This document shows positions 17,454-25,731 of a stretch of 64,000 bases of DNA, one piece after another. The stretch is taken from NCBI GenBank assembly GCA_902579825.1, contig CACHII010000004.1:23482-87481 (forward strand), given 5' to 3'. Numbering within the stretch: position 1 is the first letter of the stretch; each line of letters starts with the position of its first letter. The translations under genes were made by a program, and so were the position numbers. The DNA is from an uncultured SAR86 cluster bacterium (lineage in GTDB: Bacteria > Pseudomonadota > Gammaproteobacteria > Magnimaribacterales > D2472). A model generated the notes under the pieces. The model did no database searches and was not told the DNA's origin. It saw only the letters and a program-made list of their open reading frames with translations.

Positions 17454-18581
17454 ATGAAATCCTTTCTAGCAATAACTTTTACGCTGTTTATCTTGATTGG
17501 CTGCAGTAAAGAAAAAATTGAAACTGTGATGATGGGAAACTTAGACTCTGACTTATTAGAATTAGAAGATTTTTCAGATTCACAAAAACCAAAAAACATA
17601 ATCTTAGCAATTGCAGATGGTGCTGGACCAAATCATATAACCGTATCAAGACTAGCTGTTGGAGGCGCAGATCATAAACTTTACATAGATCAACTGCCTA
17701 TTAATGGCACCTCTACAACTCATGCTTACGATAACCTTATTACAGATTCAGCGGCAGCTTCTACTGCATGGGCGACAGGAAATAAAACTAAAAATAGATA
17801 TTTGTCAGTTGATAAGGATAAAAAAGAACTGACAACAATTTTTGAGATGTTAGATAAAAAAGGATACCTAAAAGGCATAGTAGCTACATCTTCGGTCACT
17901 CATGCCACCCCAGCTGCATTCTATGCTCATATTGATTCAAGATACAAAGAAAAAGAAATTGCTAAACAATTGCTCAATTCTTCAGTAGATATAGCATTAG
18001 GAGGAGGACAAGAATTTTTTAATTTAGAGGAAGCAAGCAAAACTCATCATCTTATAACCAAGAAAGCATTTTTAGAAAAAAATTATGATGATTCAAAACA
18101 TATAGTCGGTTTATTTGATGAAGATGGAATGGAAAGAGGGCCTGAAATGCCAACTCAAAGAGAGATGACCAATTATGCTTTAGATTACTTACATGATAAA
18201 TGCAATGGATTTTTCTTAATGACTGAGGGTAGTCAGATAGACTGGGCAGGCCATAGTAATGATGTGGATTACATGATCAGAGAATTTAAAGATTTTGATC
18301 TAACAATCAAAGATTTAATAAATTTTGTGTCAAACAACAAGGACACACTTTTATTAATCACAGCCGATCATGAAACGGGTGGACTTCAACTTATGAAGCA
18401 AAAAGATGAATCTTTTGAAATTCAATGGGGAACTGGCAGTCATACGGGTATGTCTGTTGGAGTTTATGCCTATGGCCCAGGAAGCCAAAATTTTAATGGC
18501 ATGATGGATAATACTGACATCTTCTATAAGATTTTAGAGGTATTGAATTATCAAGATTTAGCAAACTCGTCATGTGGTTAA
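17454..18581 (+). CDS. PhoA-family alkaline phosphatase, lipoprotein
   Basis: 375 residues with a lipoprotein signal ending LIGC (Cys17), so probably anchored to a membrane and acting in the periplasm or at the surface. The catalytic DSA motif (Asp98-Ser99) is in TDSAAASTAWATG, and the metal-ligand regions THATPAAFYAH, EGSQIDWAGH and TADHETGG are all present. It is shorter than E. coli PhoA (471), consistent with the compact PhoA-like branch. It cleaves phosphomonoesters. Its gene overlaps or abuts cysQ. Confidence 0.92.
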   Translation: MKSFLAITFTLFILIGCSKEKIETVMMGNLDSDLLELEDFSDSQKPKNIILAIADGAGPNHITVSRLAVGGADHKLYIDQLPINGTSTTHAYDNLITDSAAASTAWATGNKTKNRYLSVDKDKKELTTIFEMLDKKGYLKGIVATSSVTHATPAAFYAHIDSRYKEKEIAKQLLNSSVDIALGGGQEFFNLEEASKTHHLITKKAFLEKNYDDSKHIVGLFDEDGMERGPEMPTQREMTNYALDYLHDKCNGFFLMTEGSQIDWAGHSNDVDYMIREFKDFDLTIKDLINFVSNNKDTLLLITADHETGGLQLMKQKDESFEIQWGTGSHTGMSVGVYAYGPGSQNFNGMMDNTDIFYKILEVLNYQDLANSSCG

Positions 18582-18585
18582 AATA

Positions 18586-19398
18586 ATGATTGATAAGGCA
18601 TTTATTGACGTTCATCTTGATGGCCTAAAAGATTGTGTTAAAGATGCATCAAAAGCAATATTAGAAGTTTATGATAGTGATGATTTTGGTGAGACCAACA
18701 AAAAAGATGGATCTCCCTTAACAATTGCAGACAAAAATGCAAATGAAATTATACTCAGTAAATTAAATTTTTTAACTCCTGATATACCTATAATTTCTGA
18801 GGAAACCTTCGAATCAGAATCACTTCAAGCTTTAAGTGAAACATATTGGCTTGTTGATCCTCTTGATGGAACAAAAGAATTTATTAATAAAACAAGTGAG
18901 TTTACTGTAAATATAGCTTTAATCAATAATAGAAGATCTATCTTTGGTATTGTTGCTGCCCCAGTTAGAGGAAAGATTTGGAATGGATCTATTTTCGATA
19001 TAAGATCCGAAGTCGATTCAGTCCCAGAGAACATAAGAATTGTTATGAGTAAAAGCCATAAAAACGAAAATGATAAAAAATTTTTAGACTTTTTAGATAT
19101 GAATGAAGTGCAATATCAAATTGTTGAGAAGGGGAGTTCTTTAAAATTATGCAGCCTTGCAGATAACGAGGCCGATATCTATCCAAGATTTGGTCCAACT
19201 TCAGAGTGGGATATTGCTGCTGCACACGCAGTGCTGAATAGTTGCGGAGGAAGTGTAATAAATATTAAAGAAGAAACAGAGTTAGACTATGCAAAAAAAT
19301 CCACTATTCTTAATCCATATTTTATAGCATTTAGAAATAAGGCTTTAGAAAATGAATTTTTAGACCTTTTAAGAGATTTTTTTAAAAAATTGGTATAA
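18586..19398 (+). CDS. cysQ: 3'(2'),5'-bisphosphate nucleotidase CysQ
   Basis: 270 residues from ATG 18586, 4 nt after the phosphatase stop; a GTG at 18574 is an alternative. Inositol-monophosphatase fold with EETFES (Glu metal ligand), DPLDGTKEF (about residues 87–95) and WDIAAAHAVL. CysQ converts 3'-phosphoadenosine 5'-phosphate, a by-product of sulfate assimilation, to AMP. Its place behind two secreted phosphatases is unusual for a cytosolic enzyme. Confidence 0.92.
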   Translation: MIDKAFIDVHLDGLKDCVKDASKAILEVYDSDDFGETNKKDGSPLTIADKNANEIILSKLNFLTPDIPIISEETFESESLQALSETYWLVDPLDGTKEFINKTSEFTVNIALINNRRSIFGIVAAPVRGKIWNGSIFDIRSEVDSVPENIRIVMSKSHKNENDKKFLDFLDMNEVQYQIVEKGSSLKLCSLADNEADIYPRFGPTSEWDIAAAHAVLNSCGGSVINIKEETELDYAKKSTILNPYFIAFRNKALENEFLDLLRDFFKKLV

Positions 19399-19452
19399 TT
19401 TCCTATTACACATAATTAATTGATATAATTAATTATAAATAATATTTATAAC

Positions 19453-20313
19453 ATGGGCACACAGTTACAACCCTCACAACTTAACAGTCCAGGTAAAGAT
19501 ATTGAATCTTATCTTTCATCTGTTCACTCGATCCCTATTCTGTCCAAAGAAGAGGAAAAAAAACTTGCGTTAAAGTTGTATGAAGAAGACGATTTAGATG
19601 CTGCGAGACAGCTTGTTATTCATCATTTAAGATTTGTTGTTCATATTGCACGTTCATATCAAGGTTATGGTCTTCCGCTTGGTGATATTGTTCAGGAAGG
19701 AAATGTTGGATTAATGAAGGCGGTTAATAAATATGATCCACATAGAGGAGTTAAATTAGTATCCTTTGCAGTCCATTGGATAAAGGCTGAAATTCACGAA
19801 TACATTCTTAGAAACTGGAGACAGGTAAAAATTGCTACAACCAAAGCTCAAAGAAAGCTTTTTTTTAATCTTAGAAGTAAAAAGAAATCTCTTGATTGGT
19901 TAACAAAAGAGGAGGCTGAAAAAATTGCCAAAGATCTAAATGTTGATGTGAAAGATGTATTGCATATGGAAAACCGTTTATCCTCAAATGATTCATCTTT
20001 TGATGCACCAGTAGCAACCGGAAATGATGAAGAAATTATGTCTCCATCACAATACTTAGAGGATAAACGATACGACCCAGAAGTTATTGTCGCATCTGAT
20101 CAAGCAGAACAAGTTAATAAACATGAATTACTTACTGCACTAAAGTCTCTTGATGACAGAAGCAAAGATATTCTTCAGAGAAGATATCTATCAGATGACA
20201 AAGCTACTCTTCACGATTTAGCAGGTGAATATAATGTTTCTGCTGAAAGAATAAGACAAATAGAAAATGCCGCCCTTAAGAAATTAAAATCATTAATGGT
20301 AGATTTCGCGTAA
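19453..20313 (+). CDS. rpoH: Heat-shock sigma factor RpoH (sigma-32)
   Basis: 286 residues. Region 2 is intact (HHLRFVVHIARSYQGYGLPL and VKLVSFAVHWIKAEIHEYI), followed by the RpoH-box region near VKIATTKAQRKLFFNLR and region 4 (ATLHDLAGEYNVSAERIRQI). It directs RNA polymerase to heat-shock promoters. trmB follows 15 nt downstream. Confidence 0.97.
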   Translation: MGTQLQPSQLNSPGKDIESYLSSVHSIPILSKEEEKKLALKLYEEDDLDAARQLVIHHLRFVVHIARSYQGYGLPLGDIVQEGNVGLMKAVNKYDPHRGVKLVSFAVHWIKAEIHEYILRNWRQVKIATTKAQRKLFFNLRSKKKSLDWLTKEEAEKIAKDLNVDVKDVLHMENRLSSNDSSFDAPVATGNDEEIMSPSQYLEDKRYDPEVIVASDQAEQVNKHELLTALKSLDDRSKDILQRRYLSDDKATLHDLAGEYNVSAERIRQIENAALKKLKSLMVDFA

Positions 20314-20328
20314 TTATTTACTTTTTGC

Positions 20329-20982
20329 ATGCGTTTAAAGTTTCTTCCTTCTTTTGTAAAAAGAAGGGGTCGAATAACAAAAAAGCAAGAGGATTCACTC
20401 CATAAATTAGATAATTACTCCATCAAAAGTTTAAGCGAGATCGTTAGTCTTTCTAGGGACTATGAATGCTGTAAACTTGAAATAGGATTTGGAAACTCAG
20501 AATATTTGCAAAGACAGGCCTTGGAGAATCCAAGTACTCTTTTCATAGGCTCAGAGGTTTATTTATCCGGTATTGGAACTTTGATAGGAGCAATTGAAGA
20601 AAAAAAATTGAGCAACGTGAGAATTTTTCCTGACGATGCAAGAATTTTACTAGATCAAGGGGATGAAAGTATTTTTGATGAAGTAGTAATATTATGTCCC
20701 GATCCATGGCCAAAAGATCGTCATCACAAAAGAAGATTATTACAATCAGAATTTATTGAGATATTACTTAAGACTCTTAAATGGAATGGCGGTCTATATA
20801 TTTCAACTGACTGGGAACATTATGCTGATGAAATAAGAGCCATTTTAAATCATCCTTCTCTAAAAAAAAGAAATTCCTTAAGGGAGTCTAGAGCATCAAC
20901 AAAATTTGAAGATAGAGGCATAAAAGAAGGAAGAAAAGTTTACATATTTGATTATATAAAAACTAAATCACAGTCGTATTAA
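20329..20982 (+). CDS. trmB: tRNA (guanine-N7-)-methyltransferase TrmB
   Basis: 217 residues. SAM-binding motif LEIGFGNSEYL and the family signature PDPWPKDRHHKRRL are present, plus the C-terminal substrate-binding TDWEHYADE. It methylates G46 in the variable loop of tRNAs. The last 20 nt overlap the end of the converging rdgB gene. Confidence 0.96.
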   Translation: MRLKFLPSFVKRRGRITKKQEDSLHKLDNYSIKSLSEIVSLSRDYECCKLEIGFGNSEYLQRQALENPSTLFIGSEVYLSGIGTLIGAIEEKKLSNVRIFPDDARILLDQGDESIFDEVVILCPDPWPKDRHHKRRLLQSEFIEILLKTLKWNGGLYISTDWEHYADEIRAILNHPSLKKRNSLRESRASTKFEDRGIKEGRKVYIFDYIKTKSQSY

Positions 20983-21565
20983 AAATATTCATAAACCCAT
21001 TCGTTGCAATTGCTCTATGGCTGACATTATTTTTGGTTTCTTGATCCATCGAGGCCATTGAGCATGAATATCCTCTTGGATAAAAAATTCTGTCGTAACC
21101 AAAACCGCCATCTCCGGAGCTTTTAATGCTAACTTTTCCATGTATTTTTCCATGAGTAATTATCGGCATTGGGTCATTATAATTTCTTAGACCTACCAAA
21201 ACACATACATAATATGCATTAAGTTCTGATATATTTTTTTGAATTAATTTTTTAATAATTTTTTCTCTATTTTGTTTATCAGTTGCATTTTCTCCAGCAT
21301 AGCGTGCTGAATAAATGCCTGGTTCATAATTAAGATCTGGAACTACCAGGCCAGAATCATCAGCAATAGTAAACATTTCTGATCTTTTGGCACCGTGTTT
21401 CGCTTTAATTAAAGCATTTTCAAAGAAAGAATGCCCATTTTCTAAAGCATCATTTATTTTTAAATCTGTAAGCGAGAATATTTTGTTTTCTTTAAAAAGA
21501 TTTTTAAATTCTTTTATCTTGCCTTTATTAGATGAAGCTATCAGAATTTCATTATTATTTTTCAA
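20963..21565 (-). CDS. rdgB: XTP/dITP pyrophosphatase RdgB (HAM1 family)
   Basis: About 200 residues. HAM1 signature elements: ILIASSNKGKIKEF near the start, ADDSGLVVPDL, PGIYSARYAGENATD, and GFGYDRIFYP with the C-terminal SHRAIA. It removes non-canonical purine nucleotides (dITP, XTP). No ATG precedes the conserved start. TTG 21565, behind a GGGGTG ribosome site, gives the normal family N-terminus; an upstream TTG at 21589 would add eight residues. It overlaps the end of metW by 11 nt. Confidence 0.93.
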   Translation of the reverse strand: MKNNNEILIASSNKGKIKEFKNLFKENKIFSLTDLKINDALENGHSFFENALIKAKHGAKRSEMFTIADDSGLVVPDLNYEPGIYSARYAGENATDKQNREKIIKKLIQKNISELNAYYVCVLVGLRNYNDPMPIITHGKIHGKVSIKSSGDGGFGYDRIFYPRGYSCSMASMDQETKNNVSHRAIATNGFMNIFNTTVI

Positions 21566-22145
21566 GCAAGTACACCCCTTCAACCGCAAGAAGATTCGGA
21601 ATTATTGAAGTAAATTTTCCTCTATTACTGTTTTTGTTAAGAAAAACTTTATCAATGATGTTAATTTTTTCATCAGCACAGAGTTTTTCAAAATCTTTTA
21701 TAGTACAAAGGTGTATATTTTCTGTTTCATACCAACTCGATGGCAGTTCTGGAGTTACAGGCATTTTACCATTCATAATATTAAGCCTACATTTCCAATA
21801 GCCAAGATTTGGGAGAGTTACAACACATCTTTTAGACAAACTTAACATTCTATTGAGAGCAAGATTAGGATTTTTTAAACATTGAATCGATCTTGCCATT
21901 ATAGATAGATCAAAATTTGCAGATTCAAATTCATTAATTCCCTTATCAATATCTTGTTTAATAACCGCTACTCCTTTAGCTATGCATTCTTGAATTTTTG
22001 TATCGTTAATTTCAACTCCATAACCAAATACATTCTTTTCTATCATTAATTCTTTTAATAAAGAGCCCTCACCACAACCAAAGTCTATAACTTTGCTTTT
22101 GTTTGGAACCCAATCTTTAATAATATTTGATAATTCTATAGCCAT
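21555..22145 (-). CDS. metW: Methionine biosynthesis protein MetW
   Basis: 196 residues, a SAM-methyltransferase-like fold with VIDFGCGEGSLLKEL near residues 19–33 and the MetW pattern of LSIMARSIQCLKNPNLAL. MetW accompanies MetX in many proteobacteria and is needed for full homoserine acyltransferase activity. Its ATG overlaps the metX stop (TAATG), so the two are translationally coupled. Confidence 0.93.
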   Translation of the reverse strand: MAIELSNIIKDWVPNKSKVIDFGCGEGSLLKELMIEKNVFGYGVEINDTKIQECIAKGVAVIKQDIDKGINEFESANFDLSIMARSIQCLKNPNLALNRMLSLSKRCVVTLPNLGYWKCRLNIMNGKMPVTPELPSSWYETENIHLCTIKDFEKLCADEKINIIDKVFLNKNSNRGKFTSIIPNLLAVEGVYLLEK

Positions 22146-23230
22146 TATGATGTGATAAATTTTCTGATAATTTTTGAGTACTTGTCTGTATGAAACAGAA
22201 AGCTATCATGTCCATGGTCCCCAGTGAGGATGACGTAGGAAGAGTTAATATTATTTTGCATTGCAGCCAATTGAATCTCCTTGCCACGTTCAGGTGGATA
22301 TAGCCAGTCAGAATAGAAACCCACAATTAGAAGTTTTGCTTTTATGTTTTTAAGACTTTCAATAAGACCTTTAGATTTTCCAGCATCATAGTTATCCATT
22401 GCTTTTGTCATAAGAATATACGAATTTGCATCAAATGATTCGGCAAACTGATCCCCCTTATACTGTAAATAGTTCTCTATTTCATAGTCGATACCCTTAT
22501 TCATTTTTGATTCTGAGTTTTGAAACCTCCTGCCAAATCTATTGTCCATATGCTCCTCAGACAAATAAGTAATATGCCCAAGCATACGAGCAGTTTTTAG
22601 ACCATCTTTTGGAATTACATCATGATCATGATAATTGCCATCGTGAAAATTTTTATCTTTTCTAATAGATTCGCGAGCAACCTCATTCATCGCTATATTT
22701 TGTGTACTTGATTTTGGTGCTGCTGCAAAAATACCAGCCTTTTTCAATTTATCTGGATAGGCAATTGTCCATTGAAGAGCTTGCATCCCGCCAAGACTTC
22801 CGCCAGCAACCATTTCCCAGTATGGAATATTTAAATTGTCCATTAACATTTTCTGTGATTTAACCCAATCTTCAACACTTACTTGAGGAAAAGTACTACC
22901 ATAGATTTTATTTGTATCAGGATTTATTGTGTTGGGCCCAGAAGACCCTGCACAGCCGCCTAAATTATTACAACATACAACAAAATATTTATTTGTATCT
23001 ATGGCTTTATGGGGCCCTACTATTTGATCCCACCATCCTGTACCTAAATCTTTATCATCACCGGCAACATGATGATTGCCAGAAAATGCATGACACAAAA
23101 GGATAGCATTTGATTTTGATTCGTTAAGCTCCCCGTAGGATTCAATCATTAAATCAAAAGAATTTAGAATATGGCCAGATTCAAGGGTAATACCATCTGC
23201 AAATGAAATTAATTGACTATTTTTTTTCAT
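22145..23230 (-). CDS. metX: Homoserine O-acyltransferase MetX
   Basis: 361 residues from ATG 23230, which overlaps the yggT stop as ATGA; a TTG four codons upstream is less likely. Alpha/beta-hydrolase fold with nucleophile GGSLGGMQALQW (Ser about 147), acid in FYSDWLYPP and base in GDHGHDSF. It acylates homoserine in the first committed step of methionine synthesis. Whether acetyl-CoA or succinyl-CoA is used cannot be told by eye; relatives paired with MetW include both. Confidence 0.94.
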   Translation of the reverse strand: MKKNSQLISFADGITLESGHILNSFDLMIESYGELNESKSNAILLCHAFSGNHHVAGDDKDLGTGWWDQIVGPHKAIDTNKYFVVCCNNLGGCAGSSGPNTINPDTNKIYGSTFPQVSVEDWVKSQKMLMDNLNIPYWEMVAGGSLGGMQALQWTIAYPDKLKKAGIFAAAPKSSTQNIAMNEVARESIRKDKNFHDGNYHDHDVIPKDGLKTARMLGHITYLSEEHMDNRFGRRFQNSESKMNKGIDYEIENYLQYKGDQFAESFDANSYILMTKAMDNYDAGKSKGLIESLKNIKAKLLIVGFYSDWLYPPERGKEIQLAAMQNNINSSYVILTGDHGHDSFLFHTDKYSKIIRKFITS

Positions 23231-23751
23231 TGAATAGCCCAATAAATATCAGATAAAAAACTTTCAAGCAAATTTACTAATATCAATATAAATATCGGTG
23301 AGAAATCTAATCCTCCTGCTGAAGGTATGTATTTTCGTATCGGTGATAACGTCTTATTTGACAGCTCTTCAACTAACTGAAGAGCAGGGTTAGAGTTTTG
23401 TGGAGACACCCAACTCAAAATAACACCACCAATAACTGCATAAAAAATAATTCTAATGCCAGTGAGGAATGTCAGTATGATTGCCATTCCGATCAGATTA
23501 AGAATTTCATGTTGGTCACCAACATATATATATAAACCAGCAAGTTTTAAAATTATTGCCAACAAGAGAATATTTATTGTTTGATTGGGGAAAAGAAAGA
23601 GAACTCTCGAAATTGGTTTGTATATTTTTATACAGAAAGAAACAATTGGATTGTAGTAATCGATTTTTAAAAGACTAAATAAAAAGAGCAGTATAAAAAA
23701 ATAATTTAATACGCTCAGCAATAAAGTAATAATTCCAAGACTAGTACTCAT
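23227..23751 (-). CDS. yggT: YggT family membrane protein
   Basis: 174 residues with two YggT repeats and about four hydrophobic segments, including YNPIVSFCIKIYKPISRVLF and the repeat-like LVEELSNKTLSPIRKYIPS. The family is linked to membrane organisation and cell division, and the role is not settled. It overlaps proC by 11 nt, in the order usual for gammaproteobacteria. Confidence 0.9.
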   Translation of the reverse strand: MSTSLGIITLLLSVLNYFFILLFLFSLLKIDYYNPIVSFCIKIYKPISRVLFLFPNQTINILLLAIILKLAGLYIYVGDQHEILNLIGMAIILTFLTGIRIIFYAVIGGVILSWVSPQNSNPALQLVEELSNKTLSPIRKYIPSAGGLDFSPIFILILVNLLESFLSDIYWAIQ

Positions 23752-24529
23752 TTGATATTTCTCCAGATCTTTTTATTGCGGCTTTCAGACCTTTTTCGAA
23801 AACCTTCTTTAACTTATTTTCTTTAAAAGATTTTAAACCCGCTTCAGTAGTTCCTTTCTTTGAAGCAACTGCAGAGATTAGTTTATCTAAATCTTTATCA
23901 TTTTCTACAGATGCCCCAACACCTTTAATTAAATTTACAATAATTTCATTCACCTTTTTTTTATTCCCATTACAAAGTTCAAGCAGTCTTTTTTCATAGG
24001 ACTTTAATAGATAGAAAAAATATGCAGGACCACTTCCTATCATGCCAGTAAATGCGTCAAGTTTATTTTCCTTTTTAACAGTAATTATTATTCCAATCTT
24101 TTCAAATAATTTTATTACTCTAGATAAATCTCTTTGTTTGAATGATGAGTTATATATTGCGGTAATACCTAGGCCATATTTAGATGATGTGTTTGGCATC
24201 GCTCTCATAATTTCAATATTTTTTCCAAAGCTTTTATATCTTTTAGTTTTTAAACCCGCTACAAGGCTCACAATTTTTGGTTTAGTATCTTTCTTTAGAA
24301 TTGTTTGAAATGCAGCAGTCGCATCTTTTGGTTTTACTGCTAAAATATAAATATCAATTTTATGTTTTGCACCTGAAAGCTTTTTGATGCCAAGTTTTTT
24401 TAACGCCTTTTGATTATTACTATTTCTATCGACGAAGAAGATATTTTTTGTACAATAACCTGAGTTTATTAATCCTTTTATAATTGACTGTGCAATATTT
24501 CCACCACCAAAAAAAGCTATATTCTTCAT
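23741..24529 (-). CDS. proC: Pyrroline-5-carboxylate reductase
   Basis: 262 residues. N-terminal Rossmann motif FFGGGNIAQSII and the family C-terminal region with GMIGSGPAYFFYL and KKGTTEAGL. It makes proline from 1-pyrroline-5-carboxylate using NAD(P)H. The start overlaps the yggS stop as ATGA. Confidence 0.95.
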   Translation of the reverse strand: MKNIAFFGGGNIAQSIIKGLINSGYCTKNIFFVDRNSNNQKALKKLGIKKLSGAKHKIDIYILAVKPKDATAAFQTILKKDTKPKIVSLVAGLKTKRYKSFGKNIEIMRAMPNTSSKYGLGITAIYNSSFKQRDLSRVIKLFEKIGIIITVKKENKLDAFTGMIGSGPAYFFYLLKSYEKRLLELCNGNKKKVNEIIVNLIKGVGASVENDKDLDKLISAVASKKGTTEAGLKSFKENKLKKVFEKGLKAAIKRSGEISNEY

Positions 24530-25212
24530 AGTCTTTTTCCGAAAATAGACTCACCAATTCTTAACATTGTCGAACCATGTGCAATTGCTTCTTCAAAATC
24601 TGATGTGGTACCAAGAGAAATAGCACTCGCATCATCATTTATTGATTGGAGTTTCAAACTTAATTCTTTTACCATACTCATAACTCTTTTGCGCTCAACC
24701 AGATCACTGTTCAGCCTTGGAAGAGCCATCAAACCTTTCAAATTAATATTTCTCATAGATTCTACTAGCTTTCCAATTTCAATTAAATCCTCAGGATCGC
24801 AACCGTTTTTTGTATCTTCATTTGAAATATTTACTTGAATAAATGCATTTATAATCTTGTCTATACTCTCACATTCAGAATTAAGTTTTTTGATAACCTT
24901 TTCTCTATCAAGTGTGTGCACCCAATGAGCATGTTTAGCAATAATTTTTATTTTGTTAGTTTGGATAGGTCCTATGAAATGCCAAACTATCTTATCTGAA
25001 TTGATTATTTCAGATTTTTCTTTCATTTCCTGAGCATAATTTTCACCAAAATTTTTAACTCCATAATCTAAGGCAAACTTAATCAGCTCATTATTCTTTC
25101 TTTTTGAAACAGCAACTAAAGTAATGTCTTGAATATTTCTATTATTTGCAGCACATGCACTATTAATACGATTGTTTATAACATCAATATTTGTATTTAT
25201 TTCTGTTCGCAT
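24526..25212 (-). CDS. yggS: YggS/PLPBP family pyridoxal-phosphate homeostasis protein
   Basis: 228 residues of the single-domain alanine-racemase-like fold. The PLP lysine lies in LVAVSKRK (about 33–40), followed by FGENYAQE, WHFIGPIQTNK and a phosphate-binding ISLGTTSDFEEAI. It acts in vitamin B6 and amino-acid homeostasis rather than as a racemase. It overlaps the SPOR gene by 16 nt. Confidence 0.95.
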   Translation of the reverse strand: MRTEINTNIDVINNRINSACAANNRNIQDITLVAVSKRKNNELIKFALDYGVKNFGENYAQEMKEKSEIINSDKIVWHFIGPIQTNKIKIIAKHAHWVHTLDREKVIKKLNSECESIDKIINAFIQVNISNEDTKNGCDPEDLIEIGKLVESMRNINLKGLMALPRLNSDLVERKRVMSMVKELSLKLQSINDDASAISLGTTSDFEEAIAHGSTMLRIGESIFGKRL

Positions 25213-25727
25213 CTTGTTCTTAGAGTTGGTTCAAACCCTTCAATGGTAATCTTTTCTTTAGCATTATTAGCTGCAGATTTATTTTTATAGGGTCCCGATA
25301 TAACACTATTTAAAAGCTTACCTGGCTGCAGGCTGCTATAAACTTCAGTTATAGAAATATTGGGTATTTGATTTGACAGCATGTTCTCGGCTTCGATTGC
25401 ATATTTTTTATTACCATATGCTCCTATCTGCACGAAATATTCACATTCAAGTGAATCTATTTCATTAGTAACTTCAATTAAAACAGGATTCTCAAGCAAA
25501 GATGTTGGGAAGTTTATTGCAATTGAATTAGAAACGTCGTCTCTTTTTATAGATTCAATATCAGTTTTTAAATAAAAAAGTGCAATAGAAAGCATCACAA
25601 TACTAATCAAAATTATTGCGGTGACGGTTTTAGTTGAAATTGTTCTTTGTGAAGATCTATTTAAAGTAAAAATTGATTTATTTTTTCTTTGTTTTTTTTT
25701 CTTATTTTTACCAGCAAAATCTTTCAT
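25197..25727 (-). CDS. SPOR-domain membrane protein (FtsN-like)
   Basis: 176 residues: a very basic cytoplasmic N-terminus (KNKKKKQRKNK), one transmembrane helix at about 36–53, a linker, and a C-terminal SPOR domain (about 95–172, with YFVQIGAYGNKKYAIEAENM). SPOR domains bind denuded septal glycan. The position next to argS matches the ftsN-like gene of pseudomonads, so a division role is likely. It is shorter than E. coli FtsN. Confidence 0.85.
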   Translation of the reverse strand: MKDFAGKNKKKKQRKNKSIFTLNRSSQRTISTKTVTAIILISIVMLSIALFYLKTDIESIKRDDVSNSIAINFPTSLLENPVLIEVTNEIDSLECEYFVQIGAYGNKKYAIEAENMLSNQIPNISITEVYSSLQPGKLLNSVISGPYKNKSAANNAKEKITIEGFEPTLRTRCEQK

Positions 25728-25731
25728 GTGA

